A stretch of DNA of 55,536 nucleotides from Deinococcales bacterium (GCA_025359505.1 JANYHH010000125.1:1-55536); one strand, 5' to 3'. Counted from the stretch's first letter, positions 1 through 11,670 are shown. The notes: generated from the letters alone by a model not told the origin. A program made the numbers and translations.

Positions 1-2
1 AT

Positions 3-299
3 TTGGAGCAAGCCGAGATTCTGTACAAGCAAGTGATTGCGATTCAACCTGAGTACAGCGTGGTCTATAACAATCTGGCGGCCGCGATGCGGAAGCGCGG
101 CAAGCGCCACGAATCGGTCGAGTACCTGAAAAAATCTCAGCGCTTGCACATGCGCGAATTGCGCGGGCAGACGAAGGGAACAGCCGTCGGAGTGCCGCAA
201 GGGAATCAACTCAGCAAATTTTTCGCCAATCCCGTTGCCCGTTGGGGATTGGCAATCGCCGTGATCTACGTGGTCTGGCGCTTCGTGCTGAACCGCTGA
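3..299 (+). CDS. C-terminal end of a TPR protein with a C-terminal membrane anchor (partial)
   Basis: The reading frame is open at the window edge, so the true start lies upstream. The visible 98 residues hold one tetratricopeptide-like helical pair (about residues 3-48, with the pattern YKQVIAIQPEY...YNNLAAAMRKRG) and a basic linker. A single hydrophobic helix follows (about 80-96, WGLAIAVIYVVWRFVL), just before the stop. TPR units usually mediate protein-protein contacts; a C-terminal anchor with the TPR part in the cytoplasm is inferred. The partner is unknown. The gene converges on secDF with a shared terminator hairpin between them. Confidence 0.6.
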   Translation: MEQAEILYKQVIAIQPEYSVVYNNLAAAMRKRGKRHESVEYLKKSQRLHMRELRGQTKGTAVGVPQGNQLSKFFANPVARWGLAIAVIYVVWRFVLNR

Positions 300-377
300 C
301 GCTTTGAGCTTGATCGCTCGAGTCAACGTGTTGTTTCGCTTCGCCCGCAGCGTGGACTTTTGAGGCTCGAGCCAGTA

Positions 378-405
378 AAAACCCCCGCGCACTGGCGGGG
401 GTTTT
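378..405. terminator. bidirectional intrinsic terminator
   Basis: Perfect 11-bp stem: AAAACCCCCGC (378-388) pairs with GCGGGGGTTTT (395-405) around a 6-base loop. It has a T tract on each strand and lies between the convergent TPR gene and secDF. Confidence 0.85.
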
Positions 406-422
406 CTGGAGAGCGACGACGA

Positions 423-2930
423 TTAGGTTTTGACCATCCGCCCCGGCTTCTTGCGGGTTTCTTGGTAATCCTTCCACCAGACCGCTAGCGGCGCGACGAT
501 GTAGATGCTCGAGTACGTGCCGACGAGAATACCGATCACGAGGATCAAGCTGAAATCGCGCAGCGTTGGCCCGCCCGCGACGAGCAACGCCACCAGTGGC
601 AGCATCGTAGCGACCGAGGTCAGCAGCGTCCTCGAGAGCGTCTGGTTGATGCTGGTGTTGACGATCTTGGCGTATGGCTCGCCGCGCATGACTTTCAAAT
701 TCTCGCGGATGCGATCCGAGACGATGATGCTGTCATTCAAACTGTAACCGATCAGTGTCAGCACGGCCGCGACGGTCGTGATCGTGAACTCGCGCCCCAA
801 GAGCGCGTACAGCCCGAAGCAGATGAAGACATCGTGGGCCACCGCCAGCACGCTACCGACGCCTAGCACCAAGTCGAACCTGTACCAAACGTAGGCGAGC
901 GTCAACCCCAGCGAGACGATCACCGCCCAGATCGTCTTCTCCGTCAGCTCGCGCCCGACGCTCGGGCCCACGGCTTCCTTACTGATGACCTGCGCCCCCT
1001 CGAGCTTGGAGACGGCTGCGGCCACGGTGTTGACCTGTGCATTGGTCAACTCACCGACCCGCACGGTGAAATCGTTTTTGTCCTGCCCCGGCGTGCGGCT
1101 GAAAATCACCTGCGTGCTCGAGTCGGTCACGCCCGGCACGCCCGCGCTGGCGGCAGCCGCCAGAACCTGCGCTCGAGTAACCGCTGGCGCGGTTTGGAGC
1201 TGAATCGCTGTCCCCGCCGTGAAATCCACGCCGAACTGGAAGCCTTTAAAGAGGATCAGTCCCAGCCCAATCACCGCCAGCATCGCGCTGGCGGTGGTGA
1301 CGAATTTTGCGGCTTTCATGAAGTCGATCTTCGGCGTGGCGAACCAGTCGCGTGCCGTGAACTTGACGCGGTTGGCCAGCACCTCGAGCAACCAGTGCGA
1401 GAAGACCAGATTGGAAAACGTGGAGGCGATCACGCCGACAGCGAGGGTCACGGCGAAGCCTTTGACGGGGCCGGTCGCGTAGTTGTAAAGCGCCATCGCG
1501 GAGATCAAGTGGCTGAAGTTCACGTCGAAAATCGTCCAGAAGCTATGCCCGAAGCCGCCTTTGATTGCGCTTTTCAAGCCCAGCCCGTGGCGCAATTCCT
1601 CTTTGATGCGCTCGAAGCTGATGACGTTGCCATCGACGGCCGAACCGATAGTCAACACCAAGCCCGCAATGCCCGGCAGGGTCAGCACCGCGCCCAAACC
1701 CGCCAGCATCCCGAAGATCGTCAAGCCGGAGAACAGCAAGCCCAGCGCAGCGACCGTGCCGAACCACAAGCCGTAGTACACATACAGCAGCACGAAGATC
1801 AACCCAATGCCGACCAAGCTGGCGACGATGCCCTGCCGAATCGCGTCTTGACCGAGCGTTGGCCCGATGGCCCTTGTCTCGATGATCTCGACGGGGATTG
1901 ATAACGCACCCGAACGCAGCACCAGTGCTAAATCATTGGCTTGCGCCAACGTGAAATCGCCAGTGATTTGCGCGTTCGCGCCCAAGCGCTCTTGAATTTT
2001 CGGGGCACTCTGGATTTGGTTGTCCAGCACAATTGCAAAGCGCTTGCCGACGTTATCGCCGGTAATCTTGCTGAAAATCTCTGCGCCTTTGGCGGTCAGT
2101 TCAAACGCGACCGTCGGGCGGCTGAACTGGTCGAACGCGGTTTGCGCCTTGGCGATGTCCGTGCCCGTCATGATCGCAGGCTCGAGGTCGGTCGCGGGAT
2201 TCAGCGGTTCGCTGTTGCCTTTGGCTTGCCCGACGGCGTTGAGCAATTTGAACTCGAGCTTCGCGGTTTTACCGATCAGTTCCACCGCACGGGTTTGCTC
2301 GGCTTGCGACAAGCCCGGCAGTTCCACGACAATGCGGTTCGTGCCCTGAATCTGCACCAGCGGCTCGGCCACGCCGGTCTGATTGACGCGGTTCTCAATG
2401 ACGTTCCTGACCTGCTCCAAATCCTGCGGCGTTGGCACGATCCCCTTGGCCTCGAGCATCACGCGCAGACCGCCCTTCAAGTCCAAGCCTTGATTGAGCG
2501 CGTCGGGCGCATCGGCGCGGTACTTGACGATTGCGCCGCTGAGCTTGGCGGGCAACGTGCGCTCCAACGCTTGCCACGTCGCGGTCGCCACGGGTTTCTT
2601 CACATCGGCGTTGACGACCGCGTAGCTCGAGCCATCTGGGTTGACTTTGACTGAAGTTGGGTCGGGCAGTGCGCCCGTTGCGGTCAGGGCCTTGGTCAGG
2701 TCAGCCGCTGTGATTGGCGTTTTTGGCGTGACCGACAGGGATTCCTTGTGGGCGTAGAGCGGGAATGGCTTGAGCAGCACGACCGCGCTGGCGATCACCA
2801 CCGCCAGCATCAGCAGCCCAGTCAGCAGGTGATTGGAGATTCGCGGTGCGTTGTCGGGTTGTTTTTTCTTTTGCACGCCGCGCCCGTAATTGTTGCTGGC
2901 GCTCGGGCGGGCTTTACTTTTTTGCGTCAT
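423..2930 (-). CDS. secDF: fused protein translocase subunit SecDF
   Basis: This single 835-residue chain contains SecD followed by SecF. These accessory membrane subunits of the Sec translocon use the proton gradient to help complete protein export. Helix 1 is at about residues 35-54, and the SecD signature GLDLKGG is at 148-154. A large periplasmic domain and a first six-helix block follow. The SecF half begins near residue 535 with the variant signature FGVDFTAG (usual form GVDFTGG). The start is supported by AGAGG seven bases upstream of the ATG. Many bacteria have separate secD and secF, but fused forms occur in Deinococcus and Bacillus. No yajC is visible next to it. Confidence 0.95.
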   Translation of the reverse strand: MTQKSKARPSASNNYGRGVQKKKQPDNAPRISNHLLTGLLMLAVVIASAVVLLKPFPLYAHKESLSVTPKTPITAADLTKALTATGALPDPTSVKVNPDGSSYAVVNADVKKPVATATWQALERTLPAKLSGAIVKYRADAPDALNQGLDLKGGLRVMLEAKGIVPTPQDLEQVRNVIENRVNQTGVAEPLVQIQGTNRIVVELPGLSQAEQTRAVELIGKTAKLEFKLLNAVGQAKGNSEPLNPATDLEPAIMTGTDIAKAQTAFDQFSRPTVAFELTAKGAEIFSKITGDNVGKRFAIVLDNQIQSAPKIQERLGANAQITGDFTLAQANDLALVLRSGALSIPVEIIETRAIGPTLGQDAIRQGIVASLVGIGLIFVLLYVYYGLWFGTVAALGLLFSGLTIFGMLAGLGAVLTLPGIAGLVLTIGSAVDGNVISFERIKEELRHGLGLKSAIKGGFGHSFWTIFDVNFSHLISAMALYNYATGPVKGFAVTLAVGVIASTFSNLVFSHWLLEVLANRVKFTARDWFATPKIDFMKAAKFVTTASAMLAVIGLGLILFKGFQFGVDFTAGTAIQLQTAPAVTRAQVLAAAASAGVPGVTDSSTQVIFSRTPGQDKNDFTVRVGELTNAQVNTVAAAVSKLEGAQVISKEAVGPSVGRELTEKTIWAVIVSLGLTLAYVWYRFDLVLGVGSVLAVAHDVFICFGLYALLGREFTITTVAAVLTLIGYSLNDSIIVSDRIRENLKVMRGEPYAKIVNTSINQTLSRTLLTSVATMLPLVALLVAGGPTLRDFSLILVIGILVGTYSSIYIVAPLAVWWKDYQETRKKPGRMVKT

Positions 2931-3011
2931 GGGAAACCTCTGGATTAAGCGGTCGAAATCGGTCTCGAGAACGGATCTCCTCGAGTGTTTCAGCTTTAAG
3001 TTTGAGGTTCG

Positions 3012-3335
3012 CTATGCGCCTTCGATTTGCAGGCTCGAATAGGTCAGGTAAAGCTTCTTTGTGACGGCTGATCTCGAGGATAAAGTTTTTGGCGTGCTGG
3101 TGTGATTTTGTCGCAGCTCGAGTATCGCGTGAAAGGGTGGCGGCGCGGCGTCTCGAGACTGGCTCGAGAACGCGGTGCTGAGTGGCGTTGCATTGCTGAG
3201 CTGCGGCGCGTTGGGTGATGCTGGACTCGAGAGTGAGGCTTCGGGTTTATCCACCTTGGGCAGCGTCAGAAAAGCGCTCGCCCACGGTAAGACCGTCAGC
3301 AGCACCGCTAGGAATCGCGATAGAAAAGGTTGCAT
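3012..3335 (-). CDS. possible small secreted protein, unknown
   Basis: This 107-residue frame begins with a signal-peptide-like segment (MQPFLSRFLAVLLTVLPWASAF). A Ser/Pro/Ala-rich stretch without recognisable domains follows. It lies upstream of secDF on the same strand. There is no convincing ribosome-binding site and no TANNNT box at leaderless distance. Part of its composition (LE, SS and SR pairs) comes from CTCGAG sites. It could be a real exported protein or a chance frame. Confidence 0.35.
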   Translation of the reverse strand: MQPFLSRFLAVLLTVLPWASAFLTLPKVDKPEASLSSPASPNAPQLSNATPLSTAFSSQSRDAAPPPFHAILELRQNHTSTPKTLSSRSAVTKKLYLTYSSLQIEGA

Positions 3336-3466
3336 AGAGACAGGCTCGAGTCAGTGCGCCCTCGAGCCTGTGGATACTAGCATTTGATGGCGGTTTATTT
3401 CGATCACCGCGAAGTCAGCCATCGCATAGGCGAGGCTACGAGAGACTGCGTTGTACAGGTTCTTCG

Positions 3467-3494
3467 TAGGGGCGAACCTTGTGTTCGCCCGCCA
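3467..3494. repeat. short palindromic repeat of the CGCCCCTAC family
   Basis: An imperfect hairpin GGGGCGAAC...GTTCGCCC is preceded by TCGTA on this strand, so on the opposite strand it ends in CGCCCCTACGA. It is related to the copies near 28779 and 49157. The rest of the 3336-3596 spacer shows no other feature. Confidence 0.4.
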
Positions 3495-3596
3495 CAGCAC
3501 GCGGCCGACCTAACCGACCTTCACCAATAGGACTTTGCGGTTGTCTTACAATGCTCGCTCGAGAAGTAACGTCGAACCGCAGCGGTGAAACTTGCC

Positions 3597-4766
<1,170 letters not shown>

Positions 4767-4779
4767 GATAATTCCTTTC

Positions 4780-4820
4780 AAAAACGCCCGCTGACCGTTT
4801 GCTGTGGTCTGGCGGGCGCT
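4780..4820 (-). terminator. intrinsic terminator/attenuator between gap and pgk
   Basis: On the minus strand CGCCCGC (4818-4812) pairs with GCGGGCG (4791-4785). An inner GACC/GGTC helix extends the stem, and TTTTT (4784-4780) follows directly. It lies after the gap stop and just before the pgk ribosome-binding site, so it should set the ratio of gap to pgk transcripts. Confidence 0.8.
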
Positions 4821-4868
4821 GTGTGGATCGGTGCTGTGCGTCGACGGTGCTCGAGTCTCGAGCAGTGT

Positions 4869-6176
<1,308 letters not shown>

Positions 6177-7685
6177 TCACCAATTGGCTCGAGACCTTGC
6201 GAGCAGCATCGCGGCGACGCAGATCGCTCCCGCCAGCCACAGCGCCCAATCCCCAAGCAGCACATAAGGCGTGACTGTTTCTAGTGGCGCATACCGCGCC
6301 AGCAGCGCTCGGGAGACGTTCAGCGGCAACTCCTCGATCACGTGCCCGTTTGGATCGATGCTGGCCGTGATGCCCGTGTTGGCGACCCGCAGCAGGTAAC
6401 GTCCCGTTTCGATCGCTCGCATTTTGTCCATCGCAAAATGCTGAAAGTTGCCCGCGCCGCCGCCGAACCAACCGTCGTTGGTCGGCTCGACCAAGACTTG
6501 AGCGCCGCGACTCACGAGGCTGCGCGGCAAACTAGGAAAAATAGAGTCGTAACAAACGAACGCCCCAAATCGCTCACCACCCAGCTCGAGGATGCGCTGC
6601 TGACGACTTGGATCGGCGCTCTGTAAATTGCCCAGATTGAGGATTCTGAACACGAAATCGTAAACCGCGCCCGCCTCGCGGCGCAGCGGGAAATACTCGC
6701 CGAACGGCACGAGGAACGTCTTATCTGTCGTTCCCAACAGCCTCGAGTTGGTCACGGCTGCAACCGCGTTGAGCCGCGCCCCTTGGCGGGAGTCAGCGAC
6801 TCCCGCCAGCAACTTCGGTACGCTCGGGAAGCGCAGCGCCGCAGGTAAGGGAGGCTCGAGGTTCGCTACGACCTCGATGTTCAGCGCGGCTTCGGGCAGC
6901 ACAACCACGGCGTCTTTCGGAACGCCTTTGAGCAACCCCGTGAAAATCTCGAGATCGGATTTATTGGTTCCAACGAAGCGCCGGAAGCTATCAATGTCGC
7001 CCTGCATCAGCCACGCTTGACGGGTTGGCGCGGGTGGCGCGGCTCGTGTCAGCCCATACGCGAGGCTCGAGACGATGATGACACCCGCGACTGGCAGCCA
7101 GCGCCACTCATAGAAAAACACAGCGGCGATGCTCGAGGCTGCAATCAGCACGATCAGGCTACCCAAGTAAACTCCGCCTAGACTTGCGACCTGCGCCAGC
7201 GGCGTGCCGATCAGCGCATACCCGAAATTGCCCCAAGGAAACGCCAGCGGCCCCAGCCCCCGCGCCCACTCGAGCAGCACCAGAGCACCGACCATTGCCA
7301 TGAGAAACGGCAGCGGTTTACCCGTGACGCGGTACACGACCCACGTCAGCGCCGCGTTGAAGCCAGCTTCGATCACCCACACGAACGGCATCAAAAACCA
7401 AACAGCGATCCCGAAATTCGGCGCGAACGATTGCGGTAGCCAAAAAAGGTGAACAGCCCAGAACGCCAGCCAACCAAAGAAAGCGGCTCGAGCGGCCAAG
7501 CGCGGCGTGGCTTCGCGGGCGCTGGCAAACAGCAGACCCGCCAGCGGGATGACGGTGAGCAACGACGCGCCGAACGGGATGTGGGTCAGCCCCATCAGAA
7601 GACCGCACATCACCGCCAATGGCAGATTGAACGGTGCAGGTTCGACTCGAGGGGCGTTCCAAGTGAAATTGAGGTCGTTTCTCAC
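6177..7685 (-). CDS. lnt: apolipoprotein N-acyltransferase
   Basis: A 502-residue integral membrane enzyme that adds the third acyl chain to the N-terminal cysteine of lipoproteins. The N-terminal part has several membrane helices. The periplasmic nitrilase-like domain carries the expected Glu in VVLPEAAL, a Lys in TTDKTFLVPFGEYFP and the catalytic Cys in FVCYDSIFP, followed by NDGWFGG. The start is GTG at 7685: an in-frame TAG lies four codons upstream and AGGA lies five bases before it. Two lipoproteins with lipoboxes later in the window are plausible substrates. Confidence 0.93.
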   Translation of the reverse strand: MRNDLNFTWNAPRVEPAPFNLPLAVMCGLLMGLTHIPFGASLLTVIPLAGLLFASAREATPRLAARAAFFGWLAFWAVHLFWLPQSFAPNFGIAVWFLMPFVWVIEAGFNAALTWVVYRVTGKPLPFLMAMVGALVLLEWARGLGPLAFPWGNFGYALIGTPLAQVASLGGVYLGSLIVLIAASSIAAVFFYEWRWLPVAGVIIVSSLAYGLTRAAPPAPTRQAWLMQGDIDSFRRFVGTNKSDLEIFTGLLKGVPKDAVVVLPEAALNIEVVANLEPPLPAALRFPSVPKLLAGVADSRQGARLNAVAAVTNSRLLGTTDKTFLVPFGEYFPLRREAGAVYDFVFRILNLGNLQSADPSRQQRILELGGERFGAFVCYDSIFPSLPRSLVSRGAQVLVEPTNDGWFGGGAGNFQHFAMDKMRAIETGRYLLRVANTGITASIDPNGHVIEELPLNVSRALLARYAPLETVTPYVLLGDWALWLAGAICVAAMLLARSRANW

Positions 7686-7992
7686 GTTGTCCTATAAAAG
7701 CGGCTGAGTGCGACAGGCATTGCATTGCACTATACCGATAACGGCGGCTGCGGGGGTGTTCGCGGCGGGCGCAATAGACCGTGAACGGCTACTCGAGCCA
7801 AAAAATTCTCAGCACAACCAGAGTTTCGCTCACTGTTCACTGCGCGTGATGAGTCTCGAGGCAATTCGACTGTATTGAATCCGGGTCACGGTCAATGCCT
7901 GCTGCAATTGAAGAACGGTTCGTGGGTCGCTCGAGAGCGTGACCACAACCGCCGTGTCATCAGGTTAAACTCAATACTGAGATGAGCGCAGC
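7686..7992. other. divergent spacer between lnt and a phosphoesterase gene
   Basis: 307 bases without a gene. On the minus strand a TATAGT box (RC at 7728-7733) could serve lnt with a leader of about 40 bases. On the plus strand TAAACT (7966-7971) could serve the phosphoesterase gene. Neither has a recognisable -35. Confidence 0.3.
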
Positions 7993-8700
7993 ATGAAACT
8001 CGGAGTCCTATCGGATGTCCACGGCAACATCCACGCGCTCCGGGCTGCGTGGCAAAAATTGCTCGAGCTAGAGTGCACGCAAATCATCTGCTTAGGGGAT
8101 TTGGTCGGTTACGGCGCGTCGCCGATTGAAGTGATCGAATTCGTGCAGGACAATCAAATCACGACGACGCTCGGTGCGAGCGAAGCCAGAATGATGTATC
8201 ACTTCGGGCAGAAATTAGAGCCGCGCAGCGGTGTGGCCGATCAGACCTTGGAGTGGACGAAAACCCAGCTCAGTGGTGAACATCTAAAATTCCTCAAATC
8301 CCTGCCGATCACGGGGCGCATCCAATCCAAGCTCGGGCGAGTTCGGTTCATGCACGGCATGCCTGACGACCCTGAGGCTCGAGTCGACCTCAACGCTCGC
8401 CAATCTGAGCTGGATGATCTCTTGGAGGAAGCCAATTGCAATATCTTCATCACGGGCTGTACGCACATTCCGCAAGTGCGCGAGGTTGGCAAGGGCTGGT
8501 TCATCAACCCCGGCAGCGTGGGCTTGACGCTGAACGGCGAGCCGGGCGCGGACTGCGCGATCCTCGACTTTACTGGTGAACGCTTATCGGTGCAGATGCT
8601 GAAAGTTGCCTACAACACCAACGCCGCCGCGTTCGATATCTTGACGTGGGAACTCCCCAGCGTGATCGCCGACGTGATCAAGCGCGGCTCGAGCAGGTAA
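7993..8700 (+). CDS. metallophosphoesterase, YfcE/calcineurin-like family
   Basis: 235 residues with the metal-binding motif series of this family: SDVHGN (about residues 7-12), GDLVGYG (about 36-42), TGCTHIP and a final NPGSVG. Such enzymes hydrolyse phosphodiesters or phosphomonoesters with two metal ions; the substrate cannot be told from sequence. The His of the usual GNHD motif is not obvious (the region reads LGASEARMM), as in several ApaH/YfcE-like regulators' relatives. It stands alone, convergent with the hexitol operon. Confidence 0.85.
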   Translation: MKLGVLSDVHGNIHALRAAWQKLLELECTQIICLGDLVGYGASPIEVIEFVQDNQITTTLGASEARMMYHFGQKLEPRSGVADQTLEWTKTQLSGEHLKFLKSLPITGRIQSKLGRVRFMHGMPDDPEARVDLNARQSELDDLLEEANCNIFITGCTHIPQVREVGKGWFINPGSVGLTLNGEPGADCAILDFTGERLSVQMLKVAYNTNAAAFDILTWELPSVIADVIKRGSSR

Positions 8701-8726
8701 TTTGAGAGTTGCTGAGCGCAGGGGAC

Positions 8727-8825
8727 TCAGGTAAAGCGGTGTGACTTTCAAAGCTCGAGACTGGCTGCTTTACCTGATCTCGAGGCGCAACGGCTTTACC
8801 GAATTTCGTGGCTGACCGTTTTACC
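8727..8825. repeat. inverted repeat and three degenerate 25-26 bp tandem units
   Basis: TCAGGTAAAGC (8727-8737) pairs with GCTTTACCTGA (8767-8777), an 11-bp stem with a 29-base loop. The motif GCTTTACC or GTTTTACC followed by GATTTCG-like sequence recurs at 8767, 8793 and 8818, the last running into the end of the dehydrogenase gene. It lies between convergent genes and may act as a terminator. Confidence 0.55.
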
Positions 8826-9885
8826 CGATTTCGACCATGACCTTCATCGAAGCCCGCTTTTCTTTGTCCGCGAACTCGAGCGCCTGCTGCGCCTGATCCA
8901 ATGTAAATCTGTGCGTGATCATCGCGTCCAAGTTGACCCTGCCGTGCGCGACCAACTCGAGGGCGGCCGGGTAGCAGTTGGCGTACCTGAACTGACCTCG
9001 AATGTCGACCTCGCGGGATGCGGCGGCGACGATATCCAAGGACACCAGCGCCTCGCTCGGCAAACCGACCAGAACCGCCACACCGCCCGAGCGCGTGGCT
9101 TCAATGGTCATGCGACACGTCGGCACTGACCCGGCCGTCTCGAAGGCCGCGTCCACCCCGGCACTGGAGCCAGTCAAGCCTGTCAGGGGAGAGGTGATCG
9201 CCCTGATCTGCTCCAAAACATCCGGATCGCGTCCGTTGATTGTGTGTGTCGCACCGAGTTTGCGGGCCAGATCAAGCCTGAACTCCTCGAGATCGACCGC
9301 GATGATCGTGGTCGCGCCGGCCGCTTTGGCGGCTTGCAAGGTCGTGCAACCAATCGGCCCCGCGCCGAAGACTGCGACGCTCGCACCCATGCTGACGCCA
9401 GCACGCTGCACCGCCCAGACACCGACCGCCAGTGGCTCGAGTAAAGCCGCACTGTCTAGGCTCATGCTATCGGGGATTTTGAAGACGAAATCGGCGGGCC
9501 ACGCGACGAATTCCGCGAACGCGCCGTCGACGGGCGGCGTCGCCATGAAGGTCACGTTCGGGCAGAGGTTGTAGCGCCCGCGCTTGCAGTGGTAGCACTG
9601 GCGGCAGGTAACGCCCGGCTCGAGACTGACCCGATCACCGACCGCTAGGCTCGAGACGGCGCTCCCGACGGCGGCGATCACGCCAGCCGATTCGTGACCG
9701 AGGATCATCGGCTGCTCGACCACGTAGCGCCCAATTTTTCCTTCGGTGAAGTAATGTACATCGCTGCCGCACACGCCGACGCGCTCGATTTTGACGAGCA
9801 CCTCAAACGGAGCGGGCGCTGGAACGGCTCGAGACTCTAATCTCACATCGCGGATGCCGTGCATCACCGCTGCCTTCATCACCAT
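8821..9885 (-). CDS. zinc-dependent polyol dehydrogenase (sorbitol/xylitol dehydrogenase-like MDR)
   Basis: A 354-residue medium-chain dehydrogenase. The catalytic zinc site is GVCGSDVHYFTEGKIG with GHESAG. The structural-zinc cysteines are in CRQCYHCKRGRYNLC, and the NAD Rossmann motif is VFGAGPIGC. GVCGSDVHY is typical of sorbitol dehydrogenases, which oxidise hexitols to ketohexoses. Its first codons overlap the end of the SDR gene by seven bases (ATGGTGA), so translation is probably coupled. It is the last gene of the hexitol operon. Substrate preference is inferred from the binding protein of the same operon. Confidence 0.88.
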   Translation of the reverse strand: MVMKAAVMHGIRDVRLESRAVPAPAPFEVLVKIERVGVCGSDVHYFTEGKIGRYVVEQPMILGHESAGVIAAVGSAVSSLAVGDRVSLEPGVTCRQCYHCKRGRYNLCPNVTFMATPPVDGAFAEFVAWPADFVFKIPDSMSLDSAALLEPLAVGVWAVQRAGVSMGASVAVFGAGPIGCTTLQAAKAAGATTIIAVDLEEFRLDLARKLGATHTINGRDPDVLEQIRAITSPLTGLTGSSAGVDAAFETAGSVPTCRMTIEATRSGGVAVLVGLPSEALVSLDIVAAASREVDIRGQFRYANCYPAALELVAHGRVNLDAMITHRFTLDQAQQALEFADKEKRASMKVMVEIG

Positions 9886-10634
9886 GAGGTGTACCCACCG
9901 TCCACGACGACGTTGCTGCCCGTCATGAAACTCGAGGCAGAACTGGCTAGAAAGACCGCGACGCTGGCGATTTCAGATGGTTCACCCATGCGGCCCATCG
10001 GTGTGCTCGAGAGCCACGCCTCGCGCCAGACTGGGTTTTCAAAGCCCAGTTTGGTCATCGGTGTGCCGATGTAACCGGGGCTGATGCAGTTGACGCGCAG
10101 CCCGCGACTGGCCCATTCGCCAGCCAGCGATTTGGTCAGGTGAATCACGCCGGCTTTGGCGGCGTTGTAGGCCGCTTGCGGTTGCGGATGGTTGGAGATC
10201 ACGCCTGACATCGAGCCGATGTTGACAATTGCGCCGTAACCTTGCCGCAGCATCTGCTTGCCCGCCTCGCGGCAACAATAGAACACGCCGTCTAGATCCA
10301 CGCTCAGCACCAAGCGCCACTCCTCGTCGGTCACGTCTTCGCTGGGCGTGTTGCGGCAAATGCCCGCATTGTTGACGATGCAGTCGATCCGTCCGTGCGA
10401 AGCGACGACCGCAGCCACCATGCTCGAGACGCTGCTCGAGTCGGTGACATCGGTCTGGATAAACATCCCCTCGAGTTCCAGCGCGGCTGCTTGCCCTACG
10501 GCTTCCTCGGCTTCGGCAATCACCAGCTTCGCGCCAGCGGCTTTCATCGCCTTTGAAATCTCTAAGCCAATGCCGCGCCCGCCGCCGGTGACGATGACAA
10601 TTTGATCCAGCAGAGTAGGAAGTGCTGCGCTCAT
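9879..10634 (-). CDS. short-chain dehydrogenase/reductase
   Basis: 251 residues of a classical SDR: cofactor motif TGGGRGIG (about residues 16-23), NNAGI, catalytic Ser in GSMSG, the YxxxK pair in AAYNAAKAG, and the closing SPGYIGTPM. GAGGAG nine bases upstream fixes the start. It lies 25 bases after the preceding dehydrogenase gene and overlaps the next, so it belongs to the hexitol operon and probably oxidises a polyol or its keto product. The exact reaction is not visible. Confidence 0.88.
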   Translation of the reverse strand: MSAALPTLLDQIVIVTGGGRGIGLEISKAMKAAGAKLVIAEAEEAVGQAAALELEGMFIQTDVTDSSSVSSMVAAVVASHGRIDCIVNNAGICRNTPSEDVTDEEWRLVLSVDLDGVFYCCREAGKQMLRQGYGAIVNIGSMSGVISNHPQPQAAYNAAKAGVIHLTKSLAGEWASRGLRVNCISPGYIGTPMTKLGFENPVWREAWLSSTPMGRMGEPSEIASVAVFLASSASSFMTGSNVVVDGGYTSW

Positions 10635-10659
10635 CTTTGATTTCTCCTCGGGATCTCGC

Positions 10660-11670
10660 TCACGGGACGATCAGCACCTTCTGCGAACCGTTCATGCCCG
10701 GATGGTCTTTGTACTCCAAAGCGATTTTAAGTTGCTCGATCGGTAAACGGTGTGTAATCAGTGGCGCGACCTGCACGCGCCCACTGGCCAGCCACTCGAG
10801 CGCCTGCGGAACTGTGCCCAGCAGTGAGAAACTTCCCAGAATCGTCAGGTCGCGCCTGAAAACCTCATATGGGCTGATCTCAACCCTCGCATCGTCGGGC
10901 GCAACGCCGTAGTAAAGGATTTTACCGCCGGGCGTCGCGTACTGCGGCAGAGCTGCGATCACCTTTGGCGCACCTGTTGCCTCGGTGACGACATCAAAGC
11001 CATACGGCGAAAGGTCATGCAACTCAGTGCTGAGTTCCCCGTGCGGCTCGAGCGCGAGTTTCGCCCCGAGTTGCAGCGCCAATTGCCGCCTTTCAAAGTT
11101 CGGTTCGACGACGGTGACTTCTGCAACGCCCGATGCCAGCATCGCCTGCATCAGCAGTAAGCCGATCGGGCCCGCGCCGAACAGCAGAGCTTTGCTGGCA
11201 ATCGGCGGCTGCAAGCGCTTGATGCCCCAAGCGACGCAGCCCAGCGGCTCAGCGAACGCGGCCACCTCGAGATTCATGCTCCCGACCTTGTAGACGTTGG
11301 TCGCGGGTGCGACGACGTACTCGGCGAAGCCGCCAGCTTTGCTGACGCCCAGCGCAGAGAAGCGCACGCAGTGGTGGCGCATCCCGCGCTGGCAGTGGTG
11401 GCACGTGCCGCAGGTGATGACCGGATCGAGCGCCACCGCGTCGCCTTCATTCACGTCAAATACGCCCGCGCCGACCTGATCGACGATGCCCGCGATCTCG
11501 TGCCCGGGGATCAGCGGGTAGATCGGATCAAAATGCCCGCCGTATAGGTGAAGGTCAGTGCCGCAGACGCCTGTGGCAGCGACTTTGACCCTGACCTCGC
11601 CCGCGCTGGCTTGCGGTGCTCGGACTTCCAAAGTCTCGAGCGCGTATGGCCCGCTCATCACGGACGCCCG
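10660..11670 (-). CDS. zinc-dependent alcohol dehydrogenase, MDR family
   Basis: 336 residues. The catalytic zinc motif is GVCGTDLHLYGGHF with PGHEIAG, the structural cysteines are in CGTCHHCQRGMRHHC, and the NAD site is LFGAGPIGLL. It differs from the sorbitol dehydrogenase at the operon end and is closer in layout to threonine or xylitol dehydrogenases. I place the start at the ATG at 11670 with AAGG eight bases upstream; a GTG start seven codons earlier is possible. As the first dehydrogenase after the transporter genes, it probably acts on the imported sugar alcohol. Confidence 0.85.
   Translation of the reverse strand, partial: RASVMSGPYALETLEVRAPQASAGEVRVKVAATGVCGTDLHLYGGHFDPIYPLIPGHEIAGIVDQVGAGVFDVNEGDAVALDPVITCGTCHHCQRGMRHHCVRFSALGVSKAGGFAEYVVAPATNVYKVGSMNLEVAAFAEPLGCVAWGIKRLQPPIASKALLFGAGPIGLLLMQAMLASGVAEVTVVEPNFERRQLALQLGAKLALEPHGELSTELHDLSPYGFDVVTEATGAPKVIAALPQYATPGGKILYYGVAPDDARVEISPYEVFRRDLTILGSFSLLGTVPQALEWLASGRVQVAPLITHRLPIEQLKIALEYKDHPGMNGSQKVLIVP

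Noticed and set aside
1194..1901. 235-codon open frame on the plus strand
   Set aside because: It lies fully antisense to secDF and has no domain or start signals; low-complexity Gln/Ala/Arg content is typical of a shadow frame in GC-rich DNA.
7318..7725. 135-codon minus-strand frame starting just after a TATAGT box
   Set aside because: It overlaps the lnt coding region in another frame and has no family features; the box more likely serves lnt.
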